Of a stretch of DNA of 64,000 nt, positions 1 to 9,336 are shown one piece after another (position 1 is the first letter of the stretch; each line of letters begins with the position of its first letter). The stretch comes from CAIYPH01 sp043744375. GTDB lineage: Bacteria > Pseudomonadota > Alphaproteobacteria > Acetobacterales > Acetobacteraceae. Where the stretch lies: positions 5,847 through 69,846 of the forward strand of contig JAYTUU010000061.1 of NCBI GenBank assembly GCA_043744375.1, given 5' to 3'. The notes beneath the pieces are model-generated. The model did not search any database and was not told where the DNA came from. It was given only the letters and a program-made list of their open reading frames with translations. Both the position numbers and the translations under genes were made by a program.

Positions 1-2
1 CA

Positions 3-1169
3 CAACGCGCCCAGCTTGAGCGCTACGACGCCACCACCGCGCTGGCGCGTGACTTCAACAACGCGGTCAGCGGCCAGCTTTCCGATGTCGCCGCCGCCGC
101 CCTGCAACTGCGCGGCACCGCCACCGGCCTGTCGGACCGCGCCGGGCAAACCAGCGCGCGCACCGTCGCGGTGCAAGGTCAGGCCGAAATCGCCACCCAG
201 AACGCCAGCCTCGTCGCCGCCGCCGCCGAACAACTCGCTGCCTCCAGCCGAGAGATCGGCGCCCAGGTCGAACGCTCCGCCACCGCCACCCGCAACGTCG
301 CCAGCCAGGCCGACACCGCCCGCGCGCTGGTCGACGAGCTGACCCGCGACGTCGTCGGCACCGGCGAGGTCGTCGCCTTCATCACCGGCATCGCCGGCCA
401 GACCAACCTGCTCGCACTGAACGCCACCATCGAGGCCGCCCGTGCCGGTAACGCCGGCAAGGGCTTCGCCGTGGTCGCGCAGGAGGTCAAATCCCTGGCC
501 ACCCAGACTGCCAAGGCCACCGGCGACATCGCCGCCCGCATCGAGGCGGTGCGCGTGTCGGCCGGCCGCGCGGCGGACATGATCCGCAGCGTCGCCGACC
601 TTGTGGGCGAGGTCGACAGTTCCGGCACCGCCATCGCCGCCGCCGTCACCGAACAGGGTGCGGCCACCGACGAGATCAGCCGCAACGTGCTGCAAGCGGC
701 CGAGTGCACCGGCTCGGTCTCCGAAAGCCTGGTCACCGTGCGCGAGGACGCGACCGAGACGGGAACCGCCGCCGACACGCTGCTCGCCGCCGCCTCCGAT
801 CTGTCCGGCAAGGCCGAGCAGTTGCGGATCGACATCGAGGAATTCCTCACCGCCATGGGCCAGGCCACCGACCGGCGCATGTTCGAACGCCATACCGTGG
901 ACATCGCAGCACAGATCGAAATCGGCGGCGGGCCGACCCAATCGGCACGGGTGATGGACCTCTCCGTGGTCGGCGCCGCCATGCGCACGGATGCCAAAGC
1001 CAAGCCCGGCGACGCGATCCGTGTGACCGGGCTGGTCGCCCCGGCCGTCACCGCGCGCGTGGTCGCCTGCGCCGACGGCGTTCTGCGCCTGCAGTTCCGC
1101 CCCGACCCGGTCACCCGCAGCGCGCTGGACAGCTACATCCAGTCCCGCTTCGGCACCAAGGCGGCCTGA
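3..1169 (+). CDS. Methyl-accepting chemotaxis protein with C-terminal PilZ domain (5' truncated)
   Basis: The frame is open from the left window edge, so the N-terminal sensor region is missing. The visible part is a long coiled-coil cytoplasmic signalling domain with the MCP hairpin signature (GQTNLLALNATIEAARAG), the segment that contacts CheA and CheW. About 90 C-terminal residues form a PilZ-like domain: an arginine-rich RRMFER motif followed by D-L-S-V-V-G, the pair that usually binds cyclic di-GMP. PilZ-MCP fusions such as Azospirillum Tlp1 link c-di-GMP to taxis; that role here is inference. It converges with the ATP12 gene, whose stop is immediately adjacent. Confidence 0.9.
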   Translation, partial: QRAQLERYDATTALARDFNNAVSGQLSDVAAAALQLRGTATGLSDRAGQTSARTVAVQGQAEIATQNASLVAAAAEQLAASSREIGAQVERSATATRNVASQADTARALVDELTRDVVGTGEVVAFITGIAGQTNLLALNATIEAARAGNAGKGFAVVAQEVKSLATQTAKATGDIAARIEAVRVSAGRAADMIRSVADLVGEVDSSGTAIAAAVTEQGAATDEISRNVLQAAECTGSVSESLVTVREDATETGTAADTLLAAASDLSGKAEQLRIDIEEFLTAMGQATDRRMFERHTVDIAAQIEIGGGPTQSARVMDLSVVGAAMRTDAKAKPGDAIRVTGLVAPAVTARVVACADGVLRLQFRPDPVTRSALDSYIQSRFGTKAA

Positions 1170-1892
1170 TCAGCCGGCGGCGGCGCGCACGAGGTCCAGC
1201 AGCCGGCCGGCCACCGCGATATCCTCCGAGATCCGCAGGCGCCGCGCCGCCGCCTCGGCGTCCTCACCCCAAAGCTGGGCCTGGAAGCGCTCATCGACCA
1301 TCGCCGCCGCGCCGGCACCCGCGGCGTCAAGCACCCCCTCGGCCAGCGCCAGTCCAAGCACCAGGCTGCCGAGCACCGGCACCGCAACCCCGAGTGCCGC
1401 CAACGCGTCCGGCCCATGACCGGCAAGCGCCGCGGCAAGCTGCGCCAACGCCGCCGGGTCCTGCGCGACATGGATCACCCCGGTCGTCACCCGCAATCGC
1501 GCGCCATGGCGTTCCGCCGCCCAGTCGAGCCACGGCTGCCACGCCGCGCCCTGCAGCACCACCAGGGCGTCCGGCCCGTCGGCGCGATAGCACAGCAGAT
1601 CGCTCTCGGCGTAGCGCGCGAGTTCGAGCACCACCGGCTCGGGGTCCGCCGCGATCCGCTCCTGCGCGGTCCCAGCGAGACGGGTCAGCGGCACGTCGGC
1701 AAATGACATCTCGCCACCCTTCGCCCCACCCGCCGCCTGCCACTCCGCCGCGATCGCGTCGGCCAAGCGCGCCCGCGTGAGCGTCAACACCGCACCGCCC
1801 GGCAGCCGCATCGGCCGGCCGTCGAGCAGCACACGCCACCCCGCCCCGCCCTCCACCGGCATTGCGGTGGCCGCATCCCAAAAGCGCTTCAT
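1170..1892 (-). CDS. ATP12 family F1-ATPase assembly chaperone
   Basis: This 240-residue protein begins MKRFWDAA and matches the ATP12 family, which in mitochondria guards the F1 alpha subunit before hexamer assembly. Family-like segments include an early GWRVLLDGRPM stretch, LARYAESDLLCYRA in the middle and an acidic C-terminal helical part. The ATG at 1892 was chosen because it gives family length; longer in-frame readings run into the upstream gene. It lies 7 nt after the AsmA-family gene and is probably co-transcribed with it. Alphaproteobacteria commonly carry this gene near a pseudouridine synthase, as here. Role by family; not tested. Confidence 0.88.
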   Translation of the reverse strand: MKRFWDAATAMPVEGGAGWRVLLDGRPMRLPGGAVLTLTRARLADAIAAEWQAAGGAKGGEMSFADVPLTRLAGTAQERIAADPEPVVLELARYAESDLLCYRADGPDALVVLQGAAWQPWLDWAAERHGARLRVTTGVIHVAQDPAALAQLAAALAGHGPDALAALGVAVPVLGSLVLGLALAEGVLDAAGAGAAAMVDERFQAQLWGEDAEAAARRLRISEDIAVAGRLLDLVRAAAG

Positions 1893-1899
1893 CGTATCC

Positions 1900-4317
1900 C
1901 TATTGAACGCGCCGCGCCGCCGGCGGAATGCCGGCGAGCGAGGGGATGCAGGCATCGTTGGTCCCGGCCGGACGCGCCACCGACCCGGGGTCCGGCACCA
2001 GCTTCGGCTCGGTCCAGCCGCCCTCGGCCCGCATCGGCACCACCGCACCGGTGCCCACGACCCGCAAGGCCGGCCGCAGTTGCAGCGCGTAGGTCTCGCG
2101 CCCCAGATCGATCTTGCCCGCGGCACTCGCCGATAGCCGGGCGCTGTCGAACGCCGCCTGCTCCAACGTCGCCACCCCCGCCACGATCGCAGCGCGCGTG
2201 GACATGCAGCGCAGCCGCACCCGCGGCGCCTCGGCACGGTCGACCCCCTGGCGCAGAACCCTCAGCACTTCCGGCATCAGCACGCCGAACACCTCGTTAT
2301 CCACCTCACCATCGATCACCGCGAGCGCCAGCCGCCCGGTCATCCCGGCCGCCAACTCATGCAGCGACCCGCCGCTGGACTGCAACTCCGCGTCCAAGTC
2401 GAGCTTGCCGACGGTCCGCTCGGGAAGGCCGATCGAGGGCAGCACCCCCTTCAGCTCCACCCCGTTCGCCTTCACGATCAGCCCGACCCCGGTCGCCGCC
2501 GTCCGCCCGTCAATCGCCAGCCGCATTTCGGTCCGCCCACCCGCCACCTCGCCGGCCAGCGGGTTAATGACCAGCCGCCCATCGCTGAGCACGGCAGACC
2601 CGGTAAGGTCCCGATAGCTCACCCCGCCGACCCGCAAACTCCCGATCGCCAGCCGCACATCGGCGTTGGCCATGGCCAGCAGATCGAACGGCAGGCGCTC
2701 ATCGGAGATCATACTATCGCCCGGCCGCCCCACCGGCAGCGGCGCCGGCGCCGTGGCATCCACCCGCCGCGTGCGCCCCGTGCGCTGCTGCGTCGTCTCA
2801 TCCGCCCGCCGCGCCGCCTCCCACACGGCCAACAGCGCATCAACGTCGATCGCCGAGGACTTGACCGTCGCGCGCACCCGCGGCCGCTCGCCGAACGCGA
2901 CGGCGATATCGCCGGACACATCGGCCTGCGGCACCGTCAGCACGAGGTTTTTCAGCGCAACTTCCTGCATGTAGCCGCCCTCGCCATCGACAATCCGGGC
3001 GCTGAAGGCGAGGTTGCGCAACGCCGGCAGCCGCTGCCCGGCAATGGCGCCGAGCTGCGCGAGATCGGGCACCCGCGCGCCGATCGCAACATCCATGCCC
3101 ATCCGCTTCGACGGTTCCGCAATCGCGCCGCGCATGGCGATGCTGGCCCCCGCCGCCTCCATCTTGAGATCGACGACGTACGGCTGCCCCGGCGGCGCAA
3201 ACGGCATCAGCAGCGCCGGCGCGCCGAGATTGCCGGAGACGCTGAACGGCGCCGACCCATAGGTGCCCCTGGCCTCGATGGCGATCGGCTCGCTCATGCG
3301 CGGCATTTCGATCCGCACGCTGTCCAGCGTGAAGCCCGCGGCGACCTTGTCGAGATTGGTGAAGCCGACCTGCATGGTGACGGCCGAGACGTCCGGATAG
3401 TCGCCGCCGGTATCGAGCAGGCGGGCGCTGAAGGTCACGTTGCTCAGCGGCGGCAAGCGCCAGTCGGTCAACCACGCGACCTTGTTGAGGTTCGGGATCG
3501 CCCCATCCACCCGCAGCGAATACCCGCGCGTCTCGTAGGGACGGGTGAGCGCGCCGGCGATCGTGAGTTTGGCGCCATCGCTTTCGAGGTTGAGGAACAC
3601 GCCCCATGGCGTCTTGGCAGTGGCCTCGGCGAAGCGCGCGAGCGGCCCGGTCTGCGCGGCCATGACGATCCGCTGCCGCCCGGTCAGGATTTCCGCACTG
3701 ATCGCAACGGGAGCCCCCGGCGCCGCCGAGGTCGCGGAGAGGCGGCGGAACTCAAAGACGGTGGCCTTCCCCGTCGCCCCGTCGCGCCAGGTCAGCCGGC
3801 CGTCGCGCAGATGCACGGTCTGCAACGCCAGCAGCGGCCCCTCGCCGGCTGCCGCCTCCGGTTTTCGCGCCTCGCCGTCGACCAACGCCGCATTGCGCCA
3901 ATTGCCGAGCCCCTGCGCGTCGGTCTCGATCAGCACGTCCGGCCGCTGCAGGGCAATGCGCGAGATCACCAGCTCGCCGGTGAGCAACGCCCGCGGCGCC
4001 AGTTCGATCGTCATCCGCTCGATGCGCACCATGTCCGCCCGCGAGCCGGTCGGCATGTTGGCAATCGTGACGTCGTCGGCTTCGAGCTTGGGCGACAGCG
4101 AGGCGGAGACCGAGAGCTGGCCGCGAATACGCAGGTCCCGCCCGAGCACTTGGCGCAGCGAGCCTTCGAGTTGCGCCTTGTAGCTGTTGGGGTCGATCGT
4201 CGCGATCAGCCCGAGCACGACGATCACCGGCAGCAGCAACGCCGCCGCCACGCCGCCGCCGATCCAGATCAGCAGCTTGCGGTTTATCCGGCGTTTACGA
4301 CGTCTGCGCGGCGGCAT
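1900..4317 (-). CDS. AsmA family protein
   Basis: This 805-residue protein has a short basic N-terminus (PPRRRRKRR), one membrane helix at about residues 14-40, then the AsmA N-terminal pattern (IDPNSYKAQLEGSLRQVLGR, LSVSASLSPKLEADDVTIAN). The large remainder is beta-rich and predicted periplasmic. AsmA-like proteins belong to the superfamily with TamB and Vps13-like lipid-transfer proteins and affect outer-membrane biogenesis; the substrate here is unknown. The C-terminal third has the conserved AsmA_2 region (LDLDAELQSSGGSLHELAAGMTG-like). It sits 100 nt after the pseudouridine synthase and 7 nt before ATP12. Confidence 0.9.
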   Translation of the reverse strand: MPPRRRRKRRINRKLLIWIGGGVAAALLLPVIVVLGLIATIDPNSYKAQLEGSLRQVLGRDLRIRGQLSVSASLSPKLEADDVTIANMPTGSRADMVRIERMTIELAPRALLTGELVISRIALQRPDVLIETDAQGLGNWRNAALVDGEARKPEAAAGEGPLLALQTVHLRDGRLTWRDGATGKATVFEFRRLSATSAAPGAPVAISAEILTGRQRIVMAAQTGPLARFAEATAKTPWGVFLNLESDGAKLTIAGALTRPYETRGYSLRVDGAIPNLNKVAWLTDWRLPPLSNVTFSARLLDTGGDYPDVSAVTMQVGFTNLDKVAAGFTLDSVRIEMPRMSEPIAIEARGTYGSAPFSVSGNLGAPALLMPFAPPGQPYVVDLKMEAAGASIAMRGAIAEPSKRMGMDVAIGARVPDLAQLGAIAGQRLPALRNLAFSARIVDGEGGYMQEVALKNLVLTVPQADVSGDIAVAFGERPRVRATVKSSAIDVDALLAVWEAARRADETTQQRTGRTRRVDATAPAPLPVGRPGDSMISDERLPFDLLAMANADVRLAIGSLRVGGVSYRDLTGSAVLSDGRLVINPLAGEVAGGRTEMRLAIDGRTAATGVGLIVKANGVELKGVLPSIGLPERTVGKLDLDAELQSSGGSLHELAAGMTGRLALAVIDGEVDNEVFGVLMPEVLRVLRQGVDRAEAPRVRLRCMSTRAAIVAGVATLEQAAFDSARLSASAAGKIDLGRETYALQLRPALRVVGTGAVVPMRAEGGWTEPKLVPDPGSVARPAGTNDACIPSLAGIPPAARRVQ

Positions 4318-4417
4318 GGATGCTTTCCGTTGGGCGGGATGTTCTTAGCGCGGAGCGGGGCCCGGCGTCACCGTTTGTCGCGCAACAAACTACCGAACCG
4401 GTCAACTCCGCCCGGGA

Positions 4418-5422
4418 TCAACTCCGAAACGGCGCCTGCGTCGGCGGCGCGGTAAACCCGAGATCGCGAAAACTCGCCACCATATGCGCCGGCAGCCCCG
4501 CCTCCACCGTCAGCAGGCCGCCATCGGGGTGCGGCAGCACGATGCGCCGCGCCAGCAGGTGCAGTTGCACCGCGAACCCGTCCACCTCGGCATTGTTGCG
4601 GCCGTCCTTCTCCACCCCATAGGGCAAATCGCCGAGGATCGGTGCGCCGATCGCGGCACAACTCACCCTCAACTGATGCGTCCGCCCGGTCAGCGGCGAA
4701 AGCTCCAGCCAGGCGAGCTTGCGCCCGGCATGATCGAGCGTGCGGAAATCGGTGATGGCGTGGGCGAGATCCTTGTCATACGGCCCGGCGACGGCCACCC
4801 GCTCGCCCTTGAAGCCCTCGACGCGCACGAGATCGAACTCCATCCGCCCATGCGGTGGCACCGGACGGCCGACAACGATCGCCCAATAGGTCTTCTCCAC
4901 CGCCCGCGTGCGGAACGACCCGGCAAGCTTGGCCGCCACCCCCGGCGTGCGCGCGAGCACCAGCACCCCCGCCGTGTCGCGATCAAGCCGATGCACCAGC
5001 CGCGGCCGATGCGGCGCCCCGAAGCGCAGCCCGTCGAGCATGCCGTCGAGATGGCGCGTGATCCCCGGCCCACCCTGCGTCGGCAGCCCCGGCGGCTTGT
5101 CGAGCACGATCACCCAGTCGTCGCGATACAGCACCATCCGCTCGAGGTCTTTCTGCACCCGCGGATCGAGCACCGGGATCGCCTTCACCTCGGGCGTCGT
5201 GCTCAGCGGCAGCGGTGGAATGCGCACGGCCTGCCCGGGGGCGAGCCGCGTCGACCCCTCGGCGCGCTTGCCGTCGACCCGGATCTGCCCCGTCCGGCAC
5301 AATTTCTCGATGGCGCCCTGGGTGAGCCCCTCATAGTGCCGGCGGAACCAGCGATCGAGCCGCATGTCGGTCTCATCGTCGGCGACCGCCCGCAAGGTGA
5401 CGGCAGTGGATGGCGTGCTCAT
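4418..5422 (-). CDS. RluA/RluC family 23S rRNA pseudouridine synthase with S4 domain
   Basis: A 334-residue enzyme with an N-terminal S4 RNA-binding domain (about residues 18-65) and a pseudouridine synthase domain. The catalytic motif HRLDRDTAG is at 144-152, with Asp147 the expected nucleophile. Layout resembles RluC, which modifies three uridines of 23S rRNA; RluD is the alternative, and length and S4 domain do not separate them fully. The ATG at 5422 overlaps the rarA stop as ATGA, which supports this start over an upstream in-frame one and implies translational coupling. Confidence 0.9.
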   Translation of the reverse strand: MSTPSTAVTLRAVADDETDMRLDRWFRRHYEGLTQGAIEKLCRTGQIRVDGKRAEGSTRLAPGQAVRIPPLPLSTTPEVKAIPVLDPRVQKDLERMVLYRDDWVIVLDKPPGLPTQGGPGITRHLDGMLDGLRFGAPHRPRLVHRLDRDTAGVLVLARTPGVAAKLAGSFRTRAVEKTYWAIVVGRPVPPHGRMEFDLVRVEGFKGERVAVAGPYDKDLAHAITDFRTLDHAGRKLAWLELSPLTGRTHQLRVSCAAIGAPILGDLPYGVEKDGRNNAEVDGFAVQLHLLARRIVLPHPDGGLLTVEAGLPAHMVASFRDLGFTAPPTQAPFRS

Positions 5423-6747
5423 GATTTTGTCCGCTCCGCCCGCAGCTTGCTCCAATAGGCGAGGCGCTTGACCACCTCGCGCTCGAAGCCGCGTTCGCGC
5501 GGGCGATAGAATTGCGCGCGAGGCATGCCGTCGGGAAAATAATTCTGGCCGGAGAAACCGTCCTCCGCTTCGTGGTCATAGGCGTAGCCCGAGCCGTAGC
5601 CAAGGTCTTTCATCAGCCGGGTCGGTGCATTGAGGATATGCTTCGGCGGCGTCAGGCTGCCGGTCGCCCGCGCGGCCCGGCTGGCCTCGCCCAGCGCCAC
5701 ATAGAGCGCGTTCGATTTCGGCGCGGTGCCCAGATAGATCACCGCCTGCGCAATCGCCAGTTCGCCCTCGGGGCTGCCCAACCGCTCATACGTCTCCCAC
5801 GCCGCCAACGCCTGCGGCAACGCGTTCGGGTCGGCCATGCCGATATCCTCGGACGCGAACCGCACCAGCCGGCGGGCAATGAAGCGCGGGTCCTCGCCGC
5901 CGGCGAGCATGCGCGCGAGCCAATAGAGTGCCGCATCGGCGTCCGATCCGCGCAGCGACTTATGCAGCGCGGAGATGAGATTATAGTGCTCCTCCCGGTC
6001 CTTGTCGTAGAGCGCCGCACGCCTGGCGAGCAGTTCGGAGAGTTCCGCGACATCAAGCGCCGCCGTATCCGCGGGCAAGGCGAACAACTGCTCGGCCATG
6101 TTCAGCACATAGCGCCCGTCGCCATCCGCCATCGCCCGCAACGCCGCCCGCGCATCTCCGGTCACCGGCAGCCCATGCGCCATCTCCGCCTCGGCCCGGA
6201 CAAGCAGCAATTCGAGTGCGGCATCATCGAGCCGCCGGAGCACCAGCACCTGGCAGCGCGACAACAGCGCGCCATTGAGCGCAAACGACGGGTTCTCCGT
6301 CGTCGCCCCGACCAGCGTGATCGTGCCATCCTCGACCACAGGCAGAAACCCGTCCTGCTGGGCGCGGTTGAAACGGTGAATTTCATCGACGAACAACATC
6401 GTCCCCTGCCCGTCGGCGCGGCGCACCCGCGCCTCCTCGAAGGCCTTCTTGAGATCGGCCACCCCCGAGAACACGGCTGACAACTGGACAAAATGCAGCC
6501 GTGCCGCCTCGGCCAACAGACGCGCGATCGTCGTCTTGCCCACCCCCGGCGGCCCCCACAGGATCAGCGAGGCCAGCGACCCGCGCGCCAGCATGCGCGT
6601 CAGCGTGCCGGCCGCCCCGACCAGATGCTCCTGCCCGACCACCTCCTCCAACGCCGTCGGCCGCATGCGCTCGGCAAGCGGCCGCGGCGTGGAGCCGGCG
6701 CTCAGCAGTGTCGGTGTATCGACGGGTCGGGTTGGCCGATGTGCCAT
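5419..6747 (-). CDS. rarA: Replication-associated recombination protein A (RarA/MgsA, AAA+ ATPase)
   Basis: This 442-residue clamp-loader-like ATPase acts at stalled forks and single-stranded gaps. Walker A is GPPGVGKTT (about 65-73), Walker B MLFVDEIHRF (117-126) and sensor 1 GATTENPSF (148-156). The C-terminal half holds the MgsA tetramerisation region, ending with the family's NYFPDGMPRAQFY-like motif. Length equals the usual 430-450. A palindromic terminator separates it from rplQ upstream, so it probably has its own promoter; the downstream pseudouridine synthase overlaps it by 4 nt. Confidence 0.96.
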   Translation of the reverse strand: MAHRPTRPVDTPTLLSAGSTPRPLAERMRPTALEEVVGQEHLVGAAGTLTRMLARGSLASLILWGPPGVGKTTIARLLAEAARLHFVQLSAVFSGVADLKKAFEEARVRRADGQGTMLFVDEIHRFNRAQQDGFLPVVEDGTITLVGATTENPSFALNGALLSRCQVLVLRRLDDAALELLLVRAEAEMAHGLPVTGDARAALRAMADGDGRYVLNMAEQLFALPADTAALDVAELSELLARRAALYDKDREEHYNLISALHKSLRGSDADAALYWLARMLAGGEDPRFIARRLVRFASEDIGMADPNALPQALAAWETYERLGSPEGELAIAQAVIYLGTAPKSNALYVALGEASRAARATGSLTPPKHILNAPTRLMKDLGYGSGYAYDHEAEDGFSGQNYFPDGMPRAQFYRPRERGFEREVVKRLAYWSKLRAERTKS

Positions 6748-6752
6748 GGCCC

Positions 6753-6783
6753 AAAAACATAGGACCGGTCCAAGGACCGGTCC
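6753..6783 (-). terminator. Rho-independent terminator after rplQ built from a doubled palindrome
   Basis: GGACCGGTCC, itself self-complementary, occurs at 6762-6771 and 6774-6783 with AA between. The two copies can pair with each other into one strong hairpin. On the minus strand this is followed by TATG and five Ts (6753-6757). It sits just after the rplQ stop and before rarA, so it probably ends the alpha operon. Confidence 0.7.
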
Positions 6784-6834
6784 ATGCTCTGTCTACTCAG
6801 GTTTCACGTCACAGCGATGGAAAACGCCGAGCGG

Positions 6835-7257
6835 TCACTCGCTCTCGCTATCCGCCGCGACTTCCTGCTTCGGCCCGCTATCCTGGCCCTTGGCCGAGGG
6901 ATCGCGGTCGACCAGTTCGATCACCGCCATATCGGCCGCATCGCCGTAGCGGATGCCGGCCTTCAGAACCCGGCAATAGCCGCCGCTGCGATCCTTGTAG
7001 CGCTCGGCGATCACGCCAAACAGCTTGGCAACGATCACGTTGTCGCGCAGCTGGGCATAAGCCTGGCGGCGCGCATGCAGATCGCCGCGCTTGCCAAGCG
7101 TGATCAGCTTCTCGGCCACCGGGCGCAATTCCTTGGCCTTGGGCAAAGTCGTGGTGATCTGCTCGTGCTTGATCAACGCATGCGCCAGGTTGCGAAACAT
7201 GGCAAAGCGATGGGTGTCGGTAACGCCGAGCTTCCGCCCGGCAACTCCGTGTCGCAT
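6835..7257 (-). CDS. rplQ: 50S ribosomal protein L17
   Basis: L17 lies near the peptide exit tunnel of the large subunit. The 140-residue protein starts MRHGVAGRKLGVTDTHR, the family signature, and has the conserved ITTTLPKAKELRPVAEKLIT segment. After about residue 118 comes an acidic, serine-rich tail (ending ADSESE), which is longer than the 127-residue E. coli form but common in alphaproteobacteria. It follows rpoA by 17 nt as the last gene of the alpha operon and is followed by a terminator-like hairpin. Confidence 0.98.
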   Translation of the reverse strand: MRHGVAGRKLGVTDTHRFAMFRNLAHALIKHEQITTTLPKAKELRPVAEKLITLGKRGDLHARRQAYAQLRDNVIVAKLFGVIAERYKDRSGGYCRVLKAGIRYGDAADMAVIELVDRDPSAKGQDSGPKQEVAADSESE

Positions 7258-7274
7258 AGTGGGCTCCTATTCGC

Positions 7275-8306
7275 TCAGAACGGCTCTTCAAGCCGTTTGG
7301 CGAGGTCTTCGACATTCTCGGGCGGCCAGCCGGTCACGCTCATGCCAAGAGCGAGGCCCATCGCGGTCAGCACTTCCTTGATCTCGTTCAAGGACTTGCG
7401 GCCAAAATTCGGCGTGCGCAGCATCTCCTGCTCGCTCTTCTGAACGAGGTCGCCGATATAGACGATGTTGTCGTTCTTCAGGCAATTCGCCGAACGCACC
7501 GACAACTCCAGCTCTTCCACCTTGCGCAGCAGATTGCGGTTGAACGGCAGATCGTCCTCGGGCTCCTCGGACCGGATCGCGGTCGGCTCATCGAAGTTGA
7601 TGAACAGCGCGAGCTGGTCCTGCAGGATGCGGGCGGCCAGTGCCACCGAATCCTCGGGCGAGACGGTGCCATTGGTTTCGACCTGCAACAGCAGCTTGTC
7701 ATAATCGGTCACCTGCCCAACGCGGGTCGGCTCGACCTTGTAGGACACCCGGCGCACCGGCGAGTAGATCGCATCGATCGGGATCAACCCGATCGGCGCA
7801 TCCTCGGGCCGGTTGGCGGCGGCGGCGACGTAGCCCTTGCCAGTGTTGACGGTGAACTCCATGCCGAGCTTCATGCCGTCATCAAGCGTGCAGATCACCA
7901 GTTCGGGGTTCATCACGTCGATATCATGGCCCGACTGGATCTGCCCGGCCTTCACTTCGCCCGGGCCGACCGCGTTGAGCAGCATCCGCTTCGGGCCGTC
8001 GCCGTGCATCCGCAGCGCAAGCTGCTTGATGTTCAGCACGATGTCGGTGACGTCCTCGCGCACGCCGGGAATGGTGCTGAACTCGTGCAGCACCCCGTCG
8101 ATCTGCACCGCGGTCACCGCGGCGCCCTGAAGCGAGGAGAGCAGTACGCGACGGATCGCGTTGCCGAGCGTCATGCCGAAGCCACGCTCCAGCGGCTCGG
8201 CGATCACGGTGGCGATGCGGCTCGGCACAGCCCCTGGCTCCACTTCAAGCTTCTCGGGCTTGATCAGCGATTGCCAGTTCTTCTGCATGACTGCGGAAAG
8301 TCTCAT
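7275..8306 (-). CDS. rpoA: DNA-directed RNA polymerase subunit alpha
   Basis: RpoA nucleates polymerase assembly (N-terminal domain) and contacts UP elements and activators (C-terminal domain). The NTD has the GFGMTLGNAIRRVLLSSLQGAA motif class; the CTD has LELSVRSANCLKNDNI and the helix-hairpin-helix KSLNEIKEVL. Length is 343 aa from the ATG at 8306, 4 nt after the rpsK stop. The family more often begins at QKNWQ, so the internal ATG at 8288 (337 aa) is a real alternative; neither has a clear ribosome-binding site. Confidence 0.97.
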   Translation of the reverse strand: MRLSAVMQKNWQSLIKPEKLEVEPGAVPSRIATVIAEPLERGFGMTLGNAIRRVLLSSLQGAAVTAVQIDGVLHEFSTIPGVREDVTDIVLNIKQLALRMHGDGPKRMLLNAVGPGEVKAGQIQSGHDIDVMNPELVICTLDDGMKLGMEFTVNTGKGYVAAAANRPEDAPIGLIPIDAIYSPVRRVSYKVEPTRVGQVTDYDKLLLQVETNGTVSPEDSVALAARILQDQLALFINFDEPTAIRSEEPEDDLPFNRNLLRKVEELELSVRSANCLKNDNIVYIGDLVQKSEQEMLRTPNFGRKSLNEIKEVLTAMGLALGMSVTGWPPENVEDLAKRLEEPF

Positions 8307-8310
8307 GGAA

Positions 8311-8706
8311 TCAAACCCGACGCCGCTTGCGAGGGCGGCACCCGTTATGCGGGATCGGCGTCATGTCGCGGATCGCGGTGATCGCGAACCCGACCGTCTG
8401 CAACGCCCGCAGCGCGCTCTCGCGTCCCGAACCGGGGCCGCTCACTTCGATCTCCAGCGTCTCCATGCCGTGCTCGCGGGCCTTCTTGCCGGCGTCCTCG
8501 GCGGCAACCTGCGCGGCGTAGGGAGTCGACTTGCGGCTACCCTTGAAGCCCTGCATGCCCGCCGACGACCAGGCAATCGTATTGCCCTGCGCATCGGTGA
8601 TGGTGATCATCGTGTTGTTGAACGTCGCCGCGACGTGAGCGACGCCGGAGGTGATGTTCTTGCGCTCCTTCTTGCGGGTGCGCGCGGCCACGGCAGGCTT
8701 CGCCAT
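8311..8706 (-). CDS. rpsK: 30S ribosomal protein S11
   Basis: S11 forms part of the platform of the 30S subunit near the mRNA exit. The 131-residue sequence has the conserved HVAATFNNTMITITDAQGN and the C-terminal DMTPIPHNGCRPRKRRRV, so it is complete at both ends. The N-terminus is basic. It lies 96 nt after rpsM and 4 nt before rpoA, in the standard alpha-operon order. Confidence 0.98.
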   Translation of the reverse strand: MAKPAVAARTRKKERKNITSGVAHVAATFNNTMITITDAQGNTIAWSSAGMQGFKGSRKSTPYAAQVAAEDAGKKAREHGMETLEIEVSGPGSGRESALRALQTVGFAITAIRDMTPIPHNGCRPRKRRRV

Positions 8707-8802
8707 AAATTTCGGTCCTGTGCAACAATGCGCCGCGGCCGAAACGGCCGCGGCAAAACTTCTCGACGACAGCCGATGGCGCGCCGAAGCGCGCCGCCAG
8801 CC

Positions 8803-9186
8803 TTACTTCGTCACCTTCTTCTTGCCGGCAATCGCGACTGCCTTGCCCTTGCGGGTGCGGGCGTTCGTGTGGGTCCGCTGGCCACGCACCGGCAGGCCGC
8901 GACGATGGCGCAGGCCGCGATAGCAGCCCAGGTCCATCAGTCGCTTGATGTTCAGCGCCACTTCACGCCGCAGGTCGCCCTCGACGCGATAGTCGCGATC
9001 GATCGTCTCGCGAATACGCAGCACTTCGTCGTCAGAAAGCTGGTTCACGCGACGATCATCGGCAATGCCGAGCTTGGTGCAGATCGCCTGCGCCTTCGCC
9101 GGGCCAATGCCAAAAATATAGCGGAGGCTGATGGTGACCCGCTTGTTGGTCGGGATGTTTACGCCGGCAATACGCGCCACGCCCAT
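8803..9186 (-). CDS. rpsM: 30S ribosomal protein S13
   Basis: S13 binds 16S rRNA in the head of the small subunit and contacts P-site tRNA through its basic tail. The 127-residue protein begins MGVARIAGVNIP and contains YIFGIGPAKAQAIC plus the C-terminal GLPVRGQRTHTNARTRKG motif, all diagnostic. It is the first gene of the alpha operon and has a strong promoter match about 150 nt upstream (9337-9364). GAAGGAG just before the ATG is a good ribosome-binding site. Confidence 0.98.
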   Translation of the reverse strand: MGVARIAGVNIPTNKRVTISLRYIFGIGPAKAQAICTKLGIADDRRVNQLSDDEVLRIRETIDRDYRVEGDLRREVALNIKRLMDLGCYRGLRHRRGLPVRGQRTHTNARTRKGKAVAIAGKKKVTK

Positions 9187-9336
9187 TCACTCCTTCAAGT
9201 CCAGGATCGCTCCCGGTCGCCCTCGACCCGTCTGCGGACCCCTGCGGCAATCAACACCAGGGGCACCAGCCGGACCGTAAAGGCCTGGAAAAAAACACTA
9301 AGACGGCGAAACCCGAAGGTAACGCCGAGGGCGCGC

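Noticed and set aside
2359..4455. A 698-codon plus-strand frame opposite the AsmA gene
   Set aside because: Shadow of AsmA; no recognisable domain.
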